Below are positions 20,001-30,405 of a stretch of 64,000 nt of DNA, piece by piece. Numbering within the stretch: position 1 is the first letter of the stretch; each line of letters opens with the position of its first letter. This DNA is from Sporothrix humicola (taxonomy: Eukaryota > Ascomycota > Sordariomycetes > Ophiostomatales > Ophiostomataceae): positions 140,969 through 204,968 of the forward strand of contig WNYE01000075.1 of the NCBI GenBank assembly GCA_021396245.1. Direction: 5' to 3'. Below the pieces are notes generated by a model that was not told where the DNA came from, made no database searches, and was given only the letters and a program-made list of their open reading frames with translations. A program made the translations under genes and the position numbers.

Positions 20001-22372
20001 GTCACTTTCCCGTCCTTAAAACTTACGCTTATACTAAATTTACCAATCCGCTCGGCCGTAACATCGCCCACATACGCACCTTCGGAAACAAAAACTAAAA
20101 ATTTACCGCCCCGTAATACTAACGATTTCAACAATATACAAAGAAAACTCTCTCTCGCGCTTTAACACGGCCTTATAAGTAACATAACCGTCGCCTTAGC
20201 TTTCTTTAACGAGCCCACGGTTATCTTACGACCCTCGACGTCGCCGCGTTCGGAAATACTACCTACGATACAGTTAAACGTCGGCGCTCTCGTCGCCTTA
20301 CCGTCTCGATAATCCTTTTATAACCCTTTCACAACCGACAAGACTAACACCGAGCTTTAGCCTCCGAGACACTCGGTGTATTTTACGGGCCCCCGCATCG
20401 ACTATAAAACTTATTAAAATATAAGCAAAAAACAGTTTTTACACGAGTTTACGAATAATAAACTTATATTAACACTCGTATCGTTTACACACGAAACATA
20501 AGCCTTCGGTATAGCCTCAATAGCATGGGAGAAAAAGCTTAACCATACAATCGACTTTTACTAAAAAAAGACCTAGGCTAATAGCGTTTACGTAACAATA
20601 ATCGAAGCAAATAAAGCCTTTCACGTTAACCCTTTAATCCTTAAAATATACAAACAAGCGTTACGATTCATCGACTTTAAGTAACGTTAGCTCTTTACCA
20701 TACAAAAACAGCTCGATAGTTTTAATAAACTAAATACGTAAAATTTAATCCCATAGTGCCTTGGTATAACCGTACTACTAAGGAAATGGGTATACGTAGA
20801 CAAAGGAAGCATAATAAAGGCTAAATGGGTTGTTTATAGTAATAAAGAGTTAGATTCGTGGTTTAATAATAATACTTTTACCGCTGTAGTATTAGTAATA
20901 ATAATAAAAACATTTTTAACTTATGTAACGTATTATAACCTCGAGTTAATATAATACGACTTTATAACCGTCTTCTTTAACACCGAAATACCGATAAACA
21001 TTACGGTCTATATTAAGTTACCGAAAAGACTTATTAATAATAAAGAATACGTTTACCTCTTTAAACGGGCCTTATATAGCCTCTCACGTAACCCAAAGTG
21101 GTGGTTTAACACTATTTCACCATTTATATAAACGTTTAACTTCTCCGTTTATAACTTTGACTTATACTTTTTTAAATATAACGTAAACGGTGACCTTGTA
21201 CTTATATACGTTAATAACTTACTTATAACCGGTTTACACAAACAACGCCTTGAGGCCTTCGGTAAGGCCTTAAGTAAACACTTTGAATTACGAGTTATAA
21301 GCGATATAAAGACCTTTTTAGTACACGATATTACGAGAAATAAAGTTAAAAAAACGCTCTTTTTAACGTAATAACGTTACGTTAACCATATTATTTATAA
21401 ATTCGGGTATAACGACTATAATATTATTAATAACCTATGGCCCCTTAGCTTTACTTTACTTAACGTTTAATAAATTAATACGTTAAACTATAGCCTTTAT
21501 ATTAAGTAGACCGGCTCGGTTAATTACCTCGCCGTATTATTACGGCCCGACATTTCCTTCACCGTCTTTCGCCTTTACGGCGGTAACCGAGGCCTCTCTT
21601 TAGCCTATTAATAACTTTTAAAATATTTTTTTCGATATTTAAAAGCTACGAAATTTTATACGATTAAAATTTATATACTCGATATATACTTTAACGGTAT
21701 TTTACGCCTTATTAACTATACCGATATTACTTTTACTAATAACTTATTATTAAAGCGCTTAACCGGCGCTTTCGTAATTATAATCGGCGGTGCCCCAATA
21801 CTTTAAAAAACGAAAAAATAATTTTTCGTTACTCTCTCTTTAATAAAAGTTAAATTCATTAACCTTACACTTATTACCAAAACCTTACAATAGGTTAACG
21901 AAATCCTTTTAAATCTAAGTAACGAAATAACGCCGTCACTACTACTCTTTACTAACAATACTAACGCCTTTTTTTTATACCTTAACCTTTACAAAAAGGC
22001 TCGTACGAAACACATCGACATCCGTTACAAGTAGATTATTAAACAAACGAAAACTAATAAAATCTTATTACGTTACTAACCCGGCATAAACATAATAGTT
22101 AACGGCCTTACGAAACCTCTAAAAAACGACAAATTTACGAAATTCGTTAACCTCCTAAACCTATCGAAATCGGTACCCGAATAAAATAAATATCACAAAA
22201 TCACGTAAAAAATTTATTTTCTCTCTCAAAGTTTTTATTTTATACCACGTAATGGCACCGATCGTAAAGGGTTTTAATTTAACATATTAACCTCCTTTTA
22301 CATAAAACACGATCTTATTTTGTATATAAATTAACGCTAATTAAAGATACCGTCTAATTAGCTCACCGGGCA

Positions 22373-22387
22373 AGGGCTAGGAGGCAG
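22373..22387 (+). other. Polypurine tract
   Basis: A purine-rich stretch, GGGCTAGGAGGCAG with flanking A residues, lies immediately before the 3' LTR, where plus-strand priming is expected. It has escaped most of the point mutation seen upstream. Confidence 0.6.
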
Positions 22388-22506
22388 TGTTGGGCTAGAG
22401 GTCACGTGACCCTAGCGCCATAGATTTAGCCCTGCCCGGGAGCCACAGATTCTGGCATTCTCGCCTCCTCTCTATGCAACATTTCTTCTGTGCCTATGGC
22501 CCAACA
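22388..22506 (+). repeat. 3' LTR
   Basis: 119-bp copy of the 5' LTR; followed by the GACTG target duplicate at 22507-22511. Confidence 0.95.
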
Positions 22507-23026
22507 GACTGGGTTCTGGCCAAAGATAAGGAGCGAGGCGTCATTCGTTTTTTTGACCGTCGACTTGACATCACACAATCACACAACACTCGACACAACA
22601 CGCAACACGGGGCTGAGGACGTCTCCTGCCGCAGTCTGCTTTTGTTTTCGCATCTCGCACTTTCGATAGAATCGCTTTTCTTGCCGCCGCCTTCAACACT
22701 TATCGCTTCAACAGCGTCTCGCATTTCTTCTTTTCGTCATTCTCGATTCACGATCCTCGATTTCCGACTCTCGATTCCGACTCTCGATTCCGACAATCCC
22801 TTGACTTAACCCCTGTTCCACTGCAGCCGCCGGACATCGAGTCCACGAAACACTGCAGACACGCCGCGATACACCGACGCAAGTCTGTCGCCGACAGTAC
22901 TAGGCCGAGCTCAACATCCGGCGCTTATCACGAATAGACTTTGGCTGGGCGACAGCCTCTTCGACATCCTCGTCCTCCCTTTCTCCCCGTCTCTCTTAAC
23001 CCCCTCCTTCACACCCCACCGCCAGC
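22507..23026. promoter_or_regulatory. Upstream region of the Rab GTPase gene
   Basis: Non-coding, pyrimidine-rich leader with repeated short CTCGATTC/CCGACTCTCGATTCC units near 22740-22795 and a C/T-rich stretch just before the ATG. The retrotransposon sits only about 520 bp from this start codon. Confidence 0.45.
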
Positions 23027-24190
23027 ATGACACGACCGCGCGGGTCCTCCGCCGCGAGCGAGGACAGCACGGGGACGGCGCGCGACCAGGAGCTCGGCAG
23101 CATGTACGACTACCTGGCCAAGATTATTCTTCTTGGGCCCAGCGGGTCGGGAAAGTAAGTACCAGTCCACTCGTGGCGGATAAATCCTTGCTCTCTCAGC
23201 AATGTTCCTAACCACCACCGTGTTAGATCCTGCCTTCTTCACCGGTTTGTCAAGAACGAGTGGCGGGTCCTCTCTTCGCAAACGATCGGCGTCGAGTTCT
23301 CGAGCAAGATTATCAAAGTCGGCAACGGCGCGCGGCGCAAACGCATCAAGCTACAGCTCTGGGACACCGCCGGCACCGAGCGCTTCCGGTCCGTGTCGCG
23401 GTCGTACTACAGAGGCGCCGCGGGCGCGATCCTGGTGTACGACGTGACCGCGCACCGCTCGTTTGACGCTTTGCAGCCATTTTTGAACGACGCAAGAGCA
23501 CTGGCCTCGCCCAACCTGACAACTCTGCTGGTCGGCAACAAACTTGACCTCGCCGCTGACTTGATCGACGTCTCCGACAGCCGGCAAGCGCCCACATCGT
23601 CGTCCGCCTCGTACCTCTCGTCATCGCCGTCGGCATCCATCCTGGGGACAAGCGTGGCCACGACAGCAGCCAGTATACCCGCGTCCGCCTCTTCCTCTTC
23701 CGCACCTCCTCCAGCCACCCCGACGACCTCCGCCCCTGGCCTCGGTGCACAACTCAAGGCCACTATTGCTCCCGAAGGCCGTGAAGTCAGCACAACCGAA
23801 GCCGGCCGCTGGGCTGCGTCTGTGCATGTCCCTGTTGCCCTCGAAGTCAGCGCGTTTAGCGGCGAGGGTGTCGACGAGGTGTTCAACCGCATGGCCCGTA
23901 TGATCCTCACAAAAATCGAGCTCGGCGAAATTGACCCGGACGACCCCATGAGCGGCATTCAGTACGGCGATGCAGGTGCGAGCTGGAACGCTGGAGCGAG
24001 CGACGGCGGCAGCACCAAGAGCTACAATATGGGCGAAGAGGCGAGTGGCAGTGGCGGTCCCCGCAGACGACGCAACGGCACCACCGCCGGCGGGCGCAAG
24101 AACAAACGCGGCGGCGGCATGGCGCTGCGGGAGTGGGAAGAAGTGTTTGCACTACCGAGCCGACGACGCGGCGGAGCATGTGGCTGTTGA
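23027..24190 (+). CDS. Rab-family small GTPase, Rab4/Ypt4-like, with low-complexity insert
   Basis: A 363-aa Ras-superfamily GTPase with exons 23027-23154 and 23227-24190; the intron 23155-23226 (GTAAGT..TTAG) splits the P-loop Lys codon. G motifs are GPSGSGKS (37-44), the switch-I Thr of SQTIGVEF, WDTAGTERFRS (88-98) and NKLD (147-150), with G5 as VSAF. The C terminus is CGC, a double-Cys site for geranylgeranylation. These mark a vesicle-traffic Rab acting at endosome or Golgi membranes. Canonical Rabs have about 210 residues; here about 70 Ser/Ala/Pro-rich residues are inserted between G4 and G5, and about 90 Gly/Ser/Arg-rich residues precede the tail. A GA microsatellite follows the stop. 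The nearest family is Rab4 (fission-yeast Ypt4); high confidence for Rab, moderate for Rab4. Confidence 0.9.
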
Positions 24191-24214
24191 GAGAGAGAGA
24201 GAGAGAGAGAGAGG
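24187..24214. repeat. (GA)n microsatellite after Rab gene
   Basis: About twelve GA units begin immediately at the stop codon of the Rab gene, in its 3' UTR. Confidence 0.9.
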
Positions 24215-27200
24215 AGGTGCCCAAAGTTTGAAGACGACACATTACGATACCTTTGATTTCCTTTGTCTTTACCTTCCCCTGTTTTTGACTTCATTTTGGA
24301 TTACTGTTTGCAACTGGCGACTGCGTTGATTTTGTCATTTTCTCGTTGTTATTATTCTGTTTCTGTTTTCACTTCTTTTCCCACAAGCCTTTGAATTACT
24401 TCTTTTATTTACATATTTGGTTTTATTCCTTCATTTCGTTTTGCCTTTCATCTATTGAATAGAGATCATAAGATCCTAATGCATGTCGAATCAAATCGAC
24501 ACCGTCCATCAAGGACATTAATAATTCAAACATACACCGACGCTATGAGACATTCTTGACACCCAATTCACTGGATGAGAAGTGGAAGCTTTGCCTGTCT
24601 TGCACACCACCGTTCATATCACTTTATGCCTGGAAAATGTCTAGATTTCCGTGGTTGTCACTTGATTTCATCATCAACTCGCTGTTTTCTTCGTTCATTT
24701 GATCTGTTCGTTTTCCTTTTTTGCACATTGCACTGCCATTTCTTTATGATAACAGAGATGTACTTTTCCTTGTTCTATTTCTATTGCTCATCATCGTTTC
24801 GTTTCACGTTTCAGCATTGCTCGACAACGCTTTGCCAATCGGATGGCCAATTCCCAGTCCCGGCCACACACACTTGGCCGTTCTGTCGGGTCGCCAGTCG
24901 CCCAGTGAGGCTCAGCGTGAACTGTTGTTGAGTGGTCTAGATGAACATGGTGTCTTGGGCCCCTTTACATAACAAATTCGAGGATAATATTTCTGATTTT
25001 GTTCGAATGAAATGTCACTGCATTTCGACTGTCCACGTAATACAACCAATGCTGTTCTCGCGTCTCTGCATCTCTCTGTGGCAGCGCTTGTTCAAACGAG
25101 GCAGTACAAGCATTTATATAGAAAATCGCCGACAACCCAGCTCGTCCAATCGACAGCCCCGCGCCTATTTATGCCATCGACACAAGTACGAAAATTTATT
25201 CAGTGTCTTCATCCTTTTCTTTCTATTTATTCTTCAATCTTCTGTCAACTCTCGCCAGTTAGCGAGCTGAACAGGGGAGCACGTCACAGAGCGAAAAGGC
25301 GACAGGGGTGCCGATTGGCGGGTGCAGGGGCAGTTGCAGTCAACAAATCCACTCCAAAAGCCTGGTTGACAGGGGTCGTTCCCGAGCGGGCGGCACGCTT
25401 TATTTACGAAAAAATGAACCTCGACAAAGGAAGAAAGGAGGAAAGGGAAGGAAGAGCTTGCAGCTGGTTGCAGCTGTTTGCAGCTGCAGAAAGTCCGAAG
25501 ATGCAGGCCGATTCCACAGAGGCACCACCTTGCAGAACTGGTTCAGATTAGCCGTGTTTGGGGTCCAGTTCCTTGTGGTGCCGTTCGTCGTTCGTCTTTC
25601 ATTTGTTCCTCTGATTTCGTTCACTTTTTAATGCTTGGGATGTCTGACAAACAGCCAATGGCCACTCTCCTCACACGCCTCGCTCCTGACAACAAGCGAG
25701 AGTGGGCGCCACCCGACAACAAGGCCGACATGGGGAGAAATAGAAAAAAAAAGAAGAAAAAAGTATGAGGGGAAGAGTGTGGGCGTGTTTGTGCAGTCTT
25801 GCCCCGTGTTGTCTCTTTCTCTCTTGTCCACTCTCCTCCCACTTCCCCATTGACTCTCTTTCCTGTCGTATTCGTTATTGCTGTGCGACACTCGACAGAG
25901 AGCGAGCAAGATGTTCCCTGCTTGTCTTTGGTCGACGAGTCTGATTTCCTGGATGTTGGGTCTTCAGAGGCAAGACAATCGACAGCAAGAAACGAGAGAC
26001 ATCGTCCATCACGTAGTCACGTATTCACGGATTGTCACGTATTATCACGTACTTAATGAACAGGAAGCTACCCATGTAAGTAAACATGGCCAGTGGGCCC
26101 TTTTGAATAACGACTAAAATATACAAATACAAAATACTACATTATGCAGTCAGCTGTCGTGGCCGTGAACTTCCATACTTGCACGGCATCTTTCCGGGCG
26201 GCTACTGGAACGAGTCGCGGTCAATTTTCAGCGCATTGGTAGCCATTGATACGATGGTACGGCATATTACGGCATCCATTAAGCGGCCAAACGGCCAAAG
26301 GGCCGCGTTTATGGCCGCGTCTAAGTGCGTCTGCGGCCTATGGCCCGATCGATCTAGACGTCCATTCATCCCAAAATAGAGCATGAAAAACATGACAAGA
26401 AGGAGAGAGAGAAAATGGAACGACAAAAGACGAGATGATCCGTCAAACTGTCGAAAGATACAAAAAGTCGACAGATACAAAGTGAGGGAATACATCAGTC
26501 GGCGTTCATAAGGGCTCATCCATGCTGTCTTTCTCTTGTCTTTCTTGGTCTGTTACTTTTTTTTTTTGTCATTTCTTTCTTTTATCCCTTTCTTTCGTTC
26601 TCTTTTTAAGCGTCTCTTCGTCTTTGGTCACACGGACGAGACACGCTACACAGACACAAGACACAAACACATGATTTGCTAGGAAGACTGGGCACGACTG
26701 GGAGAACTGCAAATTGCAGGCGGTTCCTGAGATTCCCGACAATTTCGACTGCGACTCACAGAATTCTCATAGAATTTCCCATTCCTCGACCAGGATCCCC
26801 TTCCGCGAACCACGACACTGGGAACGACCGGAGGACAGATTCTGGGGTTTCCATCACCATCACTCCTTGGAGAAGGAAAGAAAGACACGAACGACCGACA
26901 AACAACGCCTCCGGATTCGGCGAGAGCGTGTGTCTCTTTTTCGTTTCTTTCCACAGTCTTTTTCTGTCCATCGTTGTATCTTCCTGGTCTTCAGTCTGTG
27001 CTCCGTTGCATTGTCTCCATTTTCCATCTGGTTGCGTGCTGTGGCGTCTCGCGTCGACTCTCTCTTTTGATTTCGGACTTGTCTTTCTTTCTCGTTTTTC
27101 GTTTTACATTCATTTTTTTCAACTTTCTTTATTATCTTTCAGTCTCCCCCCAAATTTCCGGAGTCCTGTTTCTGGTCTCTCTTTTTTCTCTATCCTCTTT

Positions 27201-27805
27201 TCTTTACACACACTCTCTATTCTCTATTCTCTTACACTCATTGGATCCAACAATTCCTAGTTCCCAATTCCTCCTTTCCTGTCTTCTTACTCACCAACCC
27301 TTTGTCCTTCTTTTGACCATTGTTTTTGTATCTCTTTCACCAATCGTTACCTTTCATCGGTTTTCACTGCCCCTTTCTTTTCATCCATTGTTTGTCTGCT
27401 ATTGTCTTTGTTTATTTGTCTTTTCCTCTTTGATTGCAGCGTCTTTCATCTTTTGACTCGATTGTCACCATTCTTTCACTATTTGTTGACTTTACTTTCA
27501 ACCCTTTCACTGTTTACTTTCCACTCACTTTGTTCTCACCATTTTCTCACATCCTCTCAACAACATCATTGCCATTTTCTACTCTCATTTTCTTTGTATC
27601 GTCCAATATCGTAACATTTTGGCCGATCCCTTCAAATACGGCCCGACGGCCACACCGTCCGCCCTCCCACACTCTTTGCTGGTTCGTCTGAAAACCAGAA
27701 ATCAACTTATCTCGACGACAACCACCGACAACCATCAGACTGCGCAGGAAGCAGTCTCTCAACTATCACACTCGCTTACAACCACAACAACAAACACTTG
27801 GCGAT
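24191..27805. other. Gene-poor spacer and long pyrimidine-rich leader
   Basis: I see no convincing gene in this 3.6 kb. Notable content: three GCAGCTG-TT units at about 25459-25488; a cluster of four TCACGTA/TCACGTAG plus a TCACGG element at about 26009-26051; and a strongly C/T-rich stretch from about 26520 to 27620, perhaps promoter and long 5' UTR of the next gene. Confidence 0.5.
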
Positions 27806-28753
27806 ATGCCTCTACGCGATCATGGATACTACGGCTACGCCTTTGTTGGCGCTCGGCCGTGCCAGATCATCGCCCTCGCTGCGCTTGTCGGCCTTGCTGG
27901 CCATTTCGTCGCCCAGGACATACATGCTCACTTGGCCGTTCCCGGAGCCGTAACAGGCACGATCGTGACGGCATCGACGGCTCTCCTGTGGACACTTATC
28001 TCGGTCACAGCTTACGACGACGAGCATATTCCTTATGCCGTCACGGCCGTTCTTGACATTTTGTTTCTCGTTCCACTCATTGTTGTTGGTGTCGTCCTGG
28101 GCCGGCCTCTCGCTGGCTTTAGCTGTTCCGTTCTTCCCAAGGCTTCTGTTGAAAACGCAAACGACCTCCTGGCCATTGCCTTGTCTCCTTTGGCCTCTTC
28201 TTCGTCGTACATTCTCTTCGTCGGTGACAACCAGACGACATGCTATGAAATTATGGCCGCCTGGGGACTCATTTTGTCACTTTGCGTGCTCTTTGCCATG
28301 ACGGGGCTGGCGACTGGCCTTCTCTTTTTAGGAAAACGGAGGTCTGCACAGTCACAAAAGCCGACTCTGCCCATTTCCAATATCACCGCACCACTCGCTC
28401 TTCCGCCAAGCCTTGTTGCCCATCATCACTACCAGCACGCCGAGCAGATTGAAATGTCCCAACAGCAGACGGCGATGAAGAAGTGGAACACAGACGAGGA
28501 CTACGACGATTACGAAGACGACGACGACAACTGCAACAAGTACGAGGACCATAGTAGTGTTCATGGCAGCCTCCATTCTCTCAACAGTCGCCACAGCAGC
28601 TATTATGGGACAGAGCACAGCAGCATATTTCCCCCAGCAGCACCGGCGTTTCCGTCTGCACACGGCCGCAGCCTGCACCCACGGCAGTTGGCAGCCGTGT
28701 CTTTGGGCGGCAGCCACATGAACCTACTCGATAGTCCGTATAGCTCACAATAG
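27806..28753 (+). CDS. MARVEL-like four-TM membrane protein
   Basis: A 315-residue predicted integral membrane protein in one exon, ATG at 27806. Four hydrophobic segments (about residues 18-38, 42-68, 74-100 and 148-176) with short loops and a long cytosolic tail match fungal MARVEL-domain proteins, linked elsewhere to membrane apposition and eisosome-type domains. Loop two holds Cys residues in FSCSVLP and NQTTCYE, a possible disulfide pair and N-glycosylation site. The tail (about 180-315) is Ser/His-rich with an acidic run of D/E/Y near residues 232-250. The frame ends at TAG 28751-28753, yet the same frame continues open for 360 codons (see next entry). The MARVEL call rests on topology alone; the function is unknown. 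Confidence 0.65.
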   Translation: MPLRDHGYYGYAFVGARPCQIIALAALVGLAGHFVAQDIHAHLAVPGAVTGTIVTASTALLWTLISVTAYDDEHIPYAVTAVLDILFLVPLIVVGVVLGRPLAGFSCSVLPKASVENANDLLAIALSPLASSSSYILFVGDNQTTCYEIMAAWGLILSLCVLFAMTGLATGLLFLGKRRSAQSQKPTLPISNITAPLALPPSLVAHHHYQHAEQIEMSQQQTAMKKWNTDEDYDDYEDDDDNCNKYEDHSSVHGSLHSLNSRHSSYYGTEHSSIFPPAAPAFPSAHGRSLHPRQLAAVSLGGSHMNLLDSPYSSQ

Positions 28754-29836
28754 GGACGCGGGGCATCACGGCTCCAACGGAAGAACAAGCCAGCCAGGAT
28801 GGATTTCCAGGCGGTGAGGCCGACAGGTACGAGGGGAATACATAGGAGGAACGGGATTGACGACATCAACGAGATTGACAACATTGACGACGATCACACG
28901 TACAACGGACTAAAGACACCGCTGTCGCCGCCGCCGCCGACGCACCAGACCATGACGGGCCCGTCTCCTTCCGGAAGCGGAAGCGGCAGCGGATGTGGGT
29001 CCAGCGGCTCGGGCCGTAACTCGGCCGCCAGCAGCCACTACCCGTCAACACCAACACAGCGGACGTCTACGTTTCTGTCTACGACACTGACGGCGTCGCC
29101 CTCGATCTTGTCACAATATCAGCCATCTTCTCCTCCTTTCCCTTCCCCTTCCCCTCCCAGCCACTCTTCCGTCCATCTTGGACCTGCCGTGATGCCCATA
29201 GCTGCAGGAGCAGCAGCAACGACGATGATGACGACAACACAAACGTCATTCGCAAGCACCCAAAACCAAAATCGATCGGATCCTCGATCACTTACACGAA
29301 AATACGCTCCCTCAAACCCAACACACATCGCCCACTACACACCCTCCAACCCAGTAAAGTGCATTCTCCCGCCTACCCCGACAACGCCAAACGCTCCTTC
29401 CTCGGCAAACCGCTTTCGCGATTTCTCCCGCGAGACACTGTGGCCGCGTGCCTTCCCATTCCAGAAATCGCCTATTCGCCCGCAACTGATTGTGCCTCCA
29501 CTACCGACGACAAATCTGCCGATACCATTCAATTCACCGACGTCAACAATTCCACCAGAGCCCTTCTCGCCGACTGGTATTTCCCTACAAGAGCCCAAAG
29601 GCAAAAGGTCCATGCCAAAGTCGCCCCAGGAAGCCTCGGTATCGTGGCGCAAGACATTCGTTTGGCGTGTCGAAGGCTATTGGGATTTGCTTAAATGGAA
29701 TCGTGGCGGCACCATCAAGAGAAAAAAGGGTCAGCCGCCACAAGAGCAGACGACGGCACTGACACCGTTGTCTTCGAGTGGAGGCCAGGCAAGTGAGATG
29801 GACCTGTCAGGCCAGTGTCCAGCGGCGTTTGTCTAG
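28754..29836 (+). CDS. In-frame continuation ORF, Ser/Pro/Thr-rich (possible readthrough or spliced extension)
   Basis: This frame continues directly after the TAG of the MARVEL-like ORF with no further stop until TAG at 29834-29836. It has 15 codons, then ATG 28799, then 345 codons. The sequence is low complexity (GSGSGSGCGSSGSG; SPPFPSPSPPSHSS; TTMMTTTQT), with more ordinary stretches such as FRDFSRETLWPRAFPF and a basic C-terminal SWRKTFVWRVEGYWDLLKWN. An open frame this long is unlikely by chance in a region rich in codons one change from stop. Options are: the tail of the membrane protein, joined by readthrough or by removing a 57-nt intron 28697-28753 whose acceptor AG is part of the TAG; a separate downstream gene from ATG 28799; or a recent nonsense mutation. 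No family recognised. Confidence 0.5.
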   Translation, partial: GRGASRLQRKNKPARMDFQAVRPTGTRGIHRRNGIDDINEIDNIDDDHTYNGLKTPLSPPPPTHQTMTGPSPSGSGSGSGCGSSGSGRNSAASSHYPSTPTQRTSTFLSTTLTASPSILSQYQPSSPPFPSPSPPSHSSVHLGPAVMPIAAGAAATTMMTTTQTSFASTQNQNRSDPRSLTRKYAPSNPTHIAHYTPSNPVKCILPPTPTTPNAPSSANRFRDFSRETLWPRAFPFQKSPIRPQLIVPPLPTTNLPIPFNSPTSTIPPEPFSPTGISLQEPKGKRSMPKSPQEASVSWRKTFVWRVEGYWDLLKWNRGGTIKRKKGQPPQEQTTALTPLSSSGGQASEMDLSGQCPAAFV

Positions 29837-30405
29837 ATGCTCACAGACTCATTCATTCTATCGTTATTCGTTCATTATTCTCTTCCTCCTTTTCTTTTTC
29901 TTTTTCTTCTATTTATTTTCGCGGGATTAGACTGGCCTTCCAAAAAGGAACAAAAACAAACCAAAAACCAGAAATTAACAGAAACAAAACGACAACGACA
30001 ACACTGTCAGCCATGGGATATGGATATGATGAGATGGGCTGGCGAAACGGGTTATAATTCTGGGGAAAAGCCGGCGATAATAGGGCAAAATGGGACGTTT
30101 GCCTCTGCATTTATATTTGTTTTTCCCTGTTATTCTTTCACTTTTGTGTACTTTTCGGGATGCTCACAGAATGCACCACTCTACTGTTCAATTCAAAATG
30201 TAACCAGGTCAAAACCAATTGAGTCAAAAATTAAAATAAATCCAATGTATTCAATCCAAGAATCGTTTACTATGCCAATTATCGTTACCGTCATTACCAG
30301 TTCAATGCATCCTTGTTAGAAGTAGTTCGCTGTTTGCTGTCGCGAAAACTTTCCCAAAGCGGCAATTTCTCAATCCTTCCGGCCTTTCGTGTCTCCCTCC
30401 AAAAA
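29837..30405. other. Convergent intergenic gap
   Basis: AT-rich 3' flanks of two convergent genes; CTTTTT repeats near 29890-29915. No gene seen. Confidence 0.5.

Larger units (their letters stand above)
16917..22506 (+). mobile_element. Complete Ty1/Copia LTR retrotransposon, heavily RIP-mutated
   Basis: A 5,590-bp element with 119-bp LTRs, each bounded TGTTGGGC..GCCCAACA, flanked by the 5-bp duplicate GACTG at 16912-16916 and 22507-22511. The interior is AT- and TA-rich with many stops in all frames. Conceptual plus-strand translation still shows Copia pol: IYVNNLLITG at about 21204-21233 (the RT YVDD box with D to N changes), RPDISF near 21545, and the RNase H end ARTKHIDIRY at 21999-22028. 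CpA loss with CpG retention on both strands fits repeat-induced point mutation. The LTRs differ at only two sites, both C/T (17006 and 17017). No functional gag-pol frame survives; the element is dead. Orientation is plus by the pol remnants, PBS and PPT. Confidence 0.93.
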
